DNA of 51,038 bases from positions 1 through 51,038 of the forward strand of contig JACRBJ010000053.1 of NCBI GenBank assembly GCA_016234555.1, given 5' to 3'. The stretch comes from Chloroflexota bacterium. Lineage in GTDB: Bacteria > Chloroflexota > Anaerolineae > Anaerolineales > Villigracilaceae. The notes beneath the pieces are model-generated. The model ran no database searches, had not been told where the DNA came from, and was given only the letters and a program-made list of their open reading frames with translations. A program made the position numbers and the translations under genes. The first letter of the stretch is position 1, and every line of letters starts with the position of its first letter. Below, in pieces: positions 16,940 through 25,600 of the stretch.

Positions 16940-18658
16940 CTAACGCAAGCGCTGTTCTTCGTCTGAAACATTCTCGTACCGCATTACGCAATTGCCGCCG
17001 CGATGCTTTGCATTGTACATCGCCACATCGGCATTCCTGAGCATGTCATCGATGCCGGACATTCCCTCTGCCTGCATTGCCACACCGATGCTGATCGTAA
17101 TGGTCAATGTGGCGCCGGGTATTTCAAAGGGAATGCTCTCCACCGCATGGCGTATTCGCTCAGCCAGCAGCGCAGCCTCTTTCGAAAGCGTATTCGGCAG
17201 AAGAACAGCAAATTCCTCCCCACCCATGCGCCCAAGAATATCCGTTTCACGCAGGGAGGATTTCAAGGCAGCCGCAACCTGCTGGAGCGTCATATCCCCA
17301 GCTTCGTGACCGTTGGTGTCGTTCACCCTTTTGAAATGGTCGATATCCAGCATCAGGAGGGAAAGGGGATGGTTTGTACGCCGGGAGCGTTTGAATTCCT
17401 CGGCTCCACGCTGCATGAAATAGCGCCGGTTATACAAGCTTGTGAGGTGGTCGGTCATCGCCAGTTTTTCCAACCCGGCATTGAGGTGTTTGATCTTCTC
17501 CTCGTTTTCCTTGCGCAGGGTAATATCTTCACTCACGGCGACAAAGTGCGTAATGATGCCAGCCGAATTCATGATCGGGGAAATCGAGGCAGCCTCCCAG
17601 TAGGTTTCGCCGTCCTTTTTGCGATTCAGCATCTCGCCGCGCCATTCCTTCCCATCGCGGATGGTCTGCCAATGTTCCGAACGCTTCGCTTCGTCTTGCA
17701 GTTCGCCCGCGCCATAAGTATTGAGTGGAATTTTGCCGCGCACCTCCTCGAGAGTGAAACCGGTCAGCGCGGTAAACTTCGGGTTGACATATTCGATATG
17801 CCCGCTGGCGTCAGAGATTACGATGGCAGACGGGCTGTGCTCAACCGCGCTCGACAATTGACGCAATTTTTCCTCCGCCTGTTTGCGTTCGGTGACGTCG
17901 CGCACAATTCCCTGGAAGTTTCCATCGGGCAGCTGCCTTGCACTGACTTCCACATACTTTAGAGCGCCATCCTTGCAAAGCACTTCGCCCTCAATAAGCA
18001 GGGGCTCCCCGCTTGCAAGCCCATTCAGCCGTAACTGGCTGCCCGGCGTCAGGTTGGCAATATCATCCACCTTCAACTTCCTGATTTCTTCAATGGTATA
18101 TCCCAACAACTTACAGCCCGCATTGTTCGTATCCAGCAATAGTCCATCGAGATCGGCTGTAAAAATGGCATCCGAAGCCTGCTCAACGAGCATGCGGTAT
18201 TTTTCCTCGCTCTCGCGCAGCGCCTGTTCGGCGCGCTGTCGTTCCTTCCTGATTTCAGCCTGTTCGAGTTCGCGCCTCACCGCAGGGACCAGGCGCGCAA
18301 GGTTATCCTTCAACAGGTAATCATGCGCACCAGCCTTCATCAACGCCACCGCGCTTTCCTCGCCAATCACCCCGGAGACGACAATGAACGGCAGGTCCAC
18401 CTCCGCGGATTTCAACAATTCGAGGGCAGCTGGTCCGCTAAACTGGGGCAGGTTGTAGTCGGAGATGACAATATCCCACGTCCCTTTTTCGAGGGCTGAG
18501 CGCATCTCTTCGGCGGTCTCGACCCGCTCAAACGCAACTTCATACCCCGCTTTTCGCAGCAGGTGAATGATCAGCAGCGCATCGTTCTCCGAATCTTCAA
18601 CGATTAAAACAGCAAGCGGAAATTCCACGTCACCTCTTTCTGGGCGGGGCCGGCTCAT
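16940..18658 (-). CDS. REC-PAS-PAS-GGDEF diguanylate cyclase
   Basis: 572 residues: receiver (Asp in IVISDYNLPQFSG), PAS (about 145-262), PAS (265-390) and GGDEF (about 400-560). The GGDEF has LTSLYNRRYFMQR, LDIDHFKRVND, and an active GGEEF near residue 478 preceded by RETD five residues upstream (I-site). It makes c-di-GMP and is probably switched by phosphorylation of its receiver and inhibited by product. The receiver closely resembles that of the downstream HD-GYP protein, suggesting a shared phosphodonor. The ATG at 18658 overlaps the preceding gene by 29 bp. A GTG at 18628 with AGAGGTGA just upstream would begin the protein closer to the receiver and is an equally good start. Confidence 0.9.
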   Translation of the reverse strand: MSRPRPERGDVEFPLAVLIVEDSENDALLIIHLLRKAGYEVAFERVETAEEMRSALEKGTWDIVISDYNLPQFSGPAALELLKSAEVDLPFIVVSGVIGEESAVALMKAGAHDYLLKDNLARLVPAVRRELEQAEIRKERQRAEQALRESEEKYRMLVEQASDAIFTADLDGLLLDTNNAGCKLLGYTIEEIRKLKVDDIANLTPGSQLRLNGLASGEPLLIEGEVLCKDGALKYVEVSARQLPDGNFQGIVRDVTERKQAEEKLRQLSSAVEHSPSAIVISDASGHIEYVNPKFTALTGFTLEEVRGKIPLNTYGAGELQDEAKRSEHWQTIRDGKEWRGEMLNRKKDGETYWEAASISPIMNSAGIITHFVAVSEDITLRKENEEKIKHLNAGLEKLAMTDHLTSLYNRRYFMQRGAEEFKRSRRTNHPLSLLMLDIDHFKRVNDTNGHEAGDMTLQQVAAALKSSLRETDILGRMGGEEFAVLLPNTLSKEAALLAERIRHAVESIPFEIPGATLTITISIGVAMQAEGMSGIDDMLRNADVAMYNAKHRGGNCVMRYENVSDEEQRLR

Positions 18659-19076
18659 TCATTACCAGCCAGTACAAACCCAGGTGTTGCACAGCATCCA
18701 CAAACTGTTTGAAATCCACCGGTTTGCGGATATAGCTGTTGGCACCCAGGTCATAACTTTGCGCCACATCCTGTTCCTCGCTGGATGTGGTCAGGATGAC
18801 AACGGGCAGGCGGCTGGTACGCTCATCTGCGCGGATCTGCCGCAGAACCTGCAAACCATCCATCTTGGGGAGTTTTAGGTCGAGCAGGATGAGGGCTGGC
18901 AATTCCTCCATGGTCGCCCCCGCCAGGGGAACGCCATGGAATATGTAGTCCAACGCTTCCTGCCCATCCTCAGCGACCACAAGTTCGTTTGCCACGCGGC
19001 TTTTTTGGAGCGCGCGACGTGTCAAGTCAACATCGCTTGGGTTATCTTCAACCAGCAGTATGATCTTTGGCTTCAT
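18630..19076 (-). CDS. Rcp1-like single-domain response regulator (copy 2)
   Basis: A 148-residue receiver with no output domain: MKPKIILLVEDNPSDVDLTRR, phospho-acceptor Asp in ALILLDLKLPKMDG, Thr/Ser switch in VVILTTSSEEQD and Lys in YIRKPVDF. The extended C-terminal helix (GLYWLVMNEPAP) and the spacing are those of Rcp1-type regulators that partner phytochrome-like kinases. It is about 80% identical by eye to the next receiver upstream (19236-19682). It lies between the giant kinase and two receiver-fused c-di-GMP enzymes, so it may relay or compete for phosphate. Confidence 0.92.
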   Translation of the reverse strand: MKPKIILLVEDNPSDVDLTRRALQKSRVANELVVAEDGQEALDYIFHGVPLAGATMEELPALILLDLKLPKMDGLQVLRQIRADERTSRLPVVILTTSSEEQDVAQSYDLGANSYIRKPVDFKQFVDAVQHLGLYWLVMNEPAPPRKR

Positions 19077-19102
19077 GGTAATCTCCTAAAATATAATACC
19101 TT

Positions 19103-19173
19103 CGGTCACACCTGCCCCACTTACACTACACCGAACACAGTGCGATAAAAGTGTGGCGGGCAGTGTGTGACCG
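19103..19173. repeat. Inverted repeat between the two receiver genes
   Basis: CGGTCACAC (19103-19111) pairs perfectly with GTGTGACCG (19165-19173). Inside it, CTGCCC and GGGCAG extend the stem with a small offset. It fills the middle of the 159-bp spacer between the paralogous receivers, the only sizeable gap among the five downstream genes of the operon. No T-run follows, so it could be a processing or mRNA-stability hairpin, or an operator for an internal promoter. Confidence 0.45.
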
Positions 19174-19235
19174 TGATGGGGTCGATGCGAACTGCCTTTT
19201 CAAATCTGTGACGAACAAATACGGTAAACACCGCT

Positions 19236-19682
19236 TCATCTCTTTTGGCGCGGGGCTGGCTCGTTCATCACCAGCCAGTATAAACCCAAATAACGGGTCG
19301 CTTCGACAAATTGCTCGAAATCCACTGGCTTGCGGACGTAGCTATTGGCGCCCAGATCGTAGCTCCAGGCGACATCCTGTTCCTCGCTGGATGTGGTCAA
19401 GATGACGACAGGCAGGTGGCGGGTACGCTCATCGGCGCGGATTCGGCGCAGGACCTGCAAACCATCCACCCTGGGAAGTTTCAGGTCGAGCAGGACAAGG
19501 GCTGGTAGCTCGTTCCCATGCCCGTTTCCAGGCGAATTATCGCCGAACAGGTAATTCAGTGCCTCCTGACCATCCTCGGCGACGACCATTTTATTGGCAA
19601 TATGACTTTTCCGGAGAGCGCGCCGCGTCAACTCGACGTCGCTGGGATTATCCTCAACCAGTAATATGATCCTGGGTTTCAT
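19236..19682 (-). CDS. Rcp1-like single-domain response regulator (copy 1)
   Basis: A 148-residue stand-alone receiver: MKPRIILLVEDNPSDVELTRR, Asp in ALVLLDLKLPRVDG, VVILTTSSEEQD and YVRKPVDF. It starts 8 bp after the stop of the giant histidine kinase, so it is the most likely direct phospho-acceptor of that kinase. It pairs with a near-identical receiver 159 bp downstream. Differences concentrate in the loop after beta-3 (FGDNSPGNGHGNE against FHGVPLAGATMEE), which could tune partner choice. Confidence 0.93.
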   Translation of the reverse strand: MKPRIILLVEDNPSDVELTRRALRKSHIANKMVVAEDGQEALNYLFGDNSPGNGHGNELPALVLLDLKLPRVDGLQVLRRIRADERTRHLPVVILTTSSEEQDVAWSYDLGANSYVRKPVDFEQFVEATRYLGLYWLVMNEPAPRQKR

Positions 19683-19690
19683 GCAAACCT

Positions 19691-22600
19691 CTACTCCTTA
19701 TTATTCAGGGTGAAGTAAAAGGTTGCGCCGTGGTCGACTTCCGCCTCAACCCACACACGTCCGCCATGCCGATGGACAATGCGCTGGACGGTTGCCAGAC
19801 CAATGCCGGTGCCTGGGAACTCGGACGCCTTGTGCATGCGCTGAAATGCCCCAAACAATTTTTGGGAATACGCCATGTCAAAACCTGCGCCATTATCCCG
19901 CACAAAGAAAACCCGTTCTCCCTGCAATTCAGTTTGCCCAAATTCAATGCACGCATCCGCGCGTTTGCCGGTAAATTTGAAGGCATTGTCCAACAGATTG
20001 ACGAGGGCAACCTCCAGCAAACGTGGATCGCCCTCCGCCGTCACCCCAGCCTGAAGGTTGAAATCAACCCGACGCTGCGGCTCATCCTGTTGCAGACGTC
20101 CCGCGATGGACCGCGCCAGGGAGCTTAAATCCACCTGCTCGCTGACCATCTCAGCACGCGTCAACCTCGATAATTGGAGTATGTCATCGATCAAATGTCC
20201 CATACGCTGGGTCTCGGAGCGAACCCGTTCGATATATTTTTTCCCCTGTTCGTCAAGCTGATCATAATAGTCCTCGAGCAAAGCCTGGCTCCAGCCGTCA
20301 ATGCCACGGAGGGGAGCGCGCAAATCATGAGACACAGAGTAACTGAAGGACTCCAGCTCCCTGTTCATGGTTTCAAGTTGCGCTGTGCGTTCCTGCACAC
20401 GCTGTTCAAGCCCGGCATTCAACTTGCGGATTTCCTCTTCCGCCTGCTTTCTTGCGGTGATATCGGCAAAGACAGCCACCATGCTGCCAGGCTTCGTTTG
20501 AAATGCCTTGACCTCGAATGCGCCACTGACTTTACCATCATCGTACATGATCTGCTCAGTGGACCAGGGAATGCTACTTGCCGCCGCATCCCGATATCGC
20601 TGCGGCACTTCTGTTTGAACAAGTGGAGGGAATGCCTCTTCGATCGTTTTTCCGATGAATTGTGAGTTATCCACCCCCAATAATTTATTGGCAGCTGGAT
20701 TTGCGCCGGTAAAGACCAATTTACCCTCCTCGAGCCTGTAGAAATGCATCCCCAGCGGCGAATTCTCATTCATCTTTCGATATAGTTCCTCGCTTTCGCG
20801 CAGTGCATCTTCCGCCTGTTTGCGGTCAGTGACATCCCAGAATAGTCCCAGCATTCCCTTAACCTGTCCCTCGGCATTGAAAATGGGAGCTTTGGTTACC
20901 TGCACATAGGATGCATTGCCACCCAATGGCTGGTGGACTTCCACCTTGTCAATCATTTGTTCCGTTTCAATCACAAGACGATCATCCGCCCAATATTGGC
21001 GTGCCAGGTCAGGTGGGTGGAGTTCAAAATCTGTTTTACCGAGGATTGCTTCCAGTGGTTTTCCCTCGGTGGCACAGTAGTGTTGATTGGCAAATATAAA
21101 ACGGCCATTGAGGTCTTTGCTGAAGACATTTTGCGGCATACTTTCGACCAATGAATGGAATAGCGCGCGACTCTCCTTCAGCGCCTCCTCAGCCTCTTTA
21201 CGTTTCGTGATATCCAGGATATGGGAAATCGCCATGCGGGGCGAACCGTCTTCATTTCTAATCCATTGTGACCTGACAAGCCCCCAAACAATGTGTCCAT
21301 CCCTATGGATATAACGTTTCTCAAGTTCAGGCTCACATGGCTCGTTGTTGTACTTTTTCCTGACCCACTCATTGCTGCGCTCCTCATCCTCCGGGTGGGT
21401 GACCAGACGAATCGTTTGTCCCAGAAATTCCTCCTGGGAGTATCCGAACATTTCGCAAAGAAGGGGATTGACCGCAATGTAGGTAAATTCCTTTGCGCTG
21501 AGAAGGCTCATGCCGGTGGGCGCATTATCGAAGGCGACTCGGAACATTTCCTCACTTTCGCGCAGCGCCGCCTCTGCTCGTTTGCGTTCGGTAATTTCCT
21601 GCGCAGTACCCTCGTAATAAAGTAAATTTCCATATTCATCGTATACAGTTCGTGAATTCTCCAACATCCAAATCCTGCTGCCGTCCTTGCGATAAACCTC
21701 CGATTCAAAGTTCGATACGCTCCCATGCCTGTCCATCAATTCCTTGAATTGCTCGCGACGGCTGGGATCCACGTAAAACTGACGGCTGATGTCGGAGACG
21801 CCGGAAATCATTTCTTCCGGCGAATCGTATCCAAGTATGCGTGCCGTGGCCGGGTTTGCGGTGATGTATCTGCCTTCCGGCGTTGTTTGTGTAATAGCCT
21901 CCATGGCGTTTTCGAAGATGTTACGATATTTTTCCTCTGCCGTCCGTAACGCAGCCTCTGCCTGCTTGCGCTCGGTGATATCACGGGCAAGTCCGGTTGT
22001 CCCAATGACCTGATTGTCTTCATCAAATATTGGCATCTTAAATGTTTCAAACCATTTTGCCTGTCCCTTGTCAACAATGGCTTCTTCGATATGAAGAGGT
22101 GCTTTTTGCCCAATCACTTGAGCATCGTCAGCTCTGTATTTTTCCGCAAGCCACTTGGGCCAGATATCCAAATCTGTTTTACCCGCCACTTCCTCTGGCG
22201 TCTGTTTCCCACAGGAGAGCGCAAATGGTCTATTCACCATTAAAAACTGCCCATCCAAATCTTTAAGCCAAACTAAACCAGGCTGATTTTCGATAATGGC
22301 GGTTAGATAGGATTCCCGCAACTTCAACACTTCCTCTGCCCGTTTACGTTCGGTGATGTCCTGTGCCACTACCAGGGCAGCTTTATGTTCCATCAGATCC
22401 AGGGTATGCGACGAAATCGCCACATCGATGATCGTGCCGTCTTTTAATTTGTGCCGCCATCCTTCGGAATATTGAAGGACTGGACGCGGCTGTGCAAGAT
22501 CCATCATCAATCGTTCCACATCCTCCGCCGGGCGGATATCGGCAATGGTCATATTCAGAAACTCGTCACGCGAATAGCCATATTTGATGACCGCGGCATC

Positions 22601-25600
22601 GTTAACCGCCAGGATTTGCATGGTCTCCAAATCATATGCCAACATAGGATGGGGGTTGTTTTCGAACAGGTAACGATACTGTTCCTCACTCTGCCGAAGT
22701 CTCGCCTCTGCTTGCTTGCGTTCAGTGATATCGTGGGATGTCCAAAGAAGGTATCTGCAGGTACCTGTGTCGTCAAACACGGGCACAATATTAACTTCGG
22801 CAAAATAGTGCCCTCCTGACGTCTCCAAGTCTTCCTCGTAGTGTATCGGTAAGCCCGTAATGACCGGCTGGCGATAGCGCGCCAGTGTGGTATCGAGCAA
22901 CTCCCCTTTGATCCCGACAATATCGCGGAGCATATGCTCAACCGTCTGTCCGACCAGGGTCTGAATAGAGAAATCGTAGCCAAAAGCCCGTGTCGCATCA
23001 AGGTAATGCTGATTGACGGCGGCGATACGCAAGTTGCCATCAGGTTCGACGGTTATGAGCAGTTGCATGTCGTGATTGTTGTTGAATACCACTGACAGTT
23101 GGCTTTCGCTTTGACGCAACGCTTCCTCGGCCTGTTTGCGCCCGGTAATGTCAAGCAGGGTACCTATTATCTGGAATGTTTTACCATGCGGGTCTTTTTT
23201 GACAATTTGCGTCGGAAGGAAACAGCGCACCGGACCATACTCAGGGTTGCTCCTATATTCATGAATTATTGGCTCCTCACCCTGGGCCATTTTGAGAAGC
23301 GCATCTTGAACAAGCTGGCGGTCCTCGGGGTGAATATGGTTGAGGTGGTCTTCAAAACTCGGAACAGTACTTAAATTTTCATATCCAAACATGCGGTACA
23401 TCTGTTTTGACCACCACCCCTGCCCACTTATTGGGTCAAAACTCCAACTGCCGAGATTGGCATTTTTCTCAGCCTCTTCAAGCAAAAGAGCATATTGTTT
23501 AAGCGCTTCCTCCGCCTGTTTGCGTTCGGCAAGTTCCTGCTGGGCAGATGTAAAGAGACGGGCATTTTCAATGGCAATTGCAGCCATCCTGGAAAATTGG
23601 GTCATGATTTCAATGGATTTTTTGTCAAAGTTGCGCTGGCTGGCAAAGTCATGCCCCAATCCCAGCACACCTAGTACCCGGTTACCGGAAATCAGTGGCA
23701 CGCCGACAATGGACGATAAAGTTCCACGGGTATAAGTGCCGACACGCCCAGGCCAGTTATCGTAATCATTCACAATCAGCGGCTCTCCGGCCTGCCATAC
23801 AGCTCCCGCCACTCCTTCGCCCATTTGGACGGGGTGCTTGAGGGATTCTGTCAGAACGCCAAATCCGATGCGCGGTATGAGTTGACCGGTTCTTTCATCC
23901 ACCAAATCGAGATATCCGGAATCTGTCTCCATGATTTGCCCGGCACGCCTGACGATATTTTCCAGCAGGGTTTCCAGGTCAAGTTGGGAGACCAATTCCA
24001 GTGCAGTTTCCTGCAAGGCAAGCAGATATTGATTCTGCCAGCGGAGTTCCTCCTCAGCCTGTTTGCGCTCGGTAATATCCAGAGTAAATCCAGCCAGTAT
24101 GTAAGGCTCTCCGTCCTTGAAGACGGGGAATTTTGTTGTTTCGTAGATTCGTCCGTTCAGTTCCTCCACAACCGTGATCCGTTTGCCCTCATTCAAAATG
24201 CGCAGGTCATCCGCCACCATGTTTTTGGCAAGGTCGGATGGAAATAATTCGTCCATTGTCTTTCCAAGCAGGTCATTGATGGGCATGCCGAGCATTTGTT
24301 CATAGTTTTTGCTCAACATGAGCGAGCGGATATCTTTATCCTTGAAGAAAACATAAACGGGACTATGCTCAAGGAAGGATGAGAATATTGCCTCGCTTTC
24401 CTTCAATGCCTCCTCCGCCCGTTTGCGCTCGGTGATATCACGATAGATGCCGGAACCACCAATAATACGCCCATCCACGACAATAGGATATCCAACCATG
24501 GATACATCCACCGGGTGCCCATCCTTTGTACAGCGAACTGTTTCCTTTTCGACAACGAGAGCGTCTCCAAGGGTTACACGGGTAATGTCTTCGGCTTCGT
24601 CCCAATATCGTTCGGACACAATCAGGTCATTTACGTATCGACCTTGAATTTCCGCTTCAGAATAACCAAACAGGGTTTCGAATGACTGGTTCACATTTAG
24701 AATACAGTCATTCTGATCCACAATGGTAATGGCTTCAGGAGACCTTTCGAACAAATTCCGAAACAGGGCTGTTTGCCTGCGCAAGTCCTCTTCAGCCCTC
24801 TTGCGTTGGGTGATATCCCGATAAATTGCATAAGCCCCAACCACCCGTCCATTCAAAACAATTGGGTAGCCGATCAAAGAGACATCCACTGTGCGCCCGT
24901 CTTTTGCGCAACGAACAGTCTCCTTCTCTATGACCTTACCACCTACAAACACATCCTGCGAGATGTTTTGGGCATCGTCCAAATACGGTTCGGGAGCCAC
25001 CAGGTTGTTGATATATCGCCCCTGCGCTTCGGCTTCGGGATAACCAAAAAGGGATGTGAAGGACCGGTTTACCTCAAGCACACGATCTTCAAGATCCAGA
25101 ACCGCAATAGCCTCCGGAGAACTTTCGAACAAGTTTCGGAACAGCGCGGTTTGCCTTGCCAACCCTTCCTCCGCCCGCTTGCGTTCCGTGACGTCATCAT
25201 AAATGCCCAGAACACCGAAGGGACGACCATTTTCATCCAACAGCGGGATCTTTGATGTGTCAATCCAAAGTCGGGTGCCATCAGCCTGTTGCAGCGGTTC
25301 ACTGATATGACGTTTTGGCTGACTTTTCTCCATAACTTCCCGGTCGTCAGCACGATAGGCATCAGCCTCTTCGCGGGGCCATGACAGGTCATAATCCGTC
25401 TTTCCGATTACCTGATCGGGTTCATTCAGCCCCACAGCGGCAGCAAAGGAACGATTGCATCCAAGATAGCGACCGTCAGCATCCTTCCAGAAGATGGATT
25501 GCGGTACGGCATCCAGCACCATGTTGAGCATGGCCCTGCTTTCACGCAAAGCAAACTCCGCCCGTTTGCGTTCGGTGATATCTCGAGCGGCGGCATAGAT

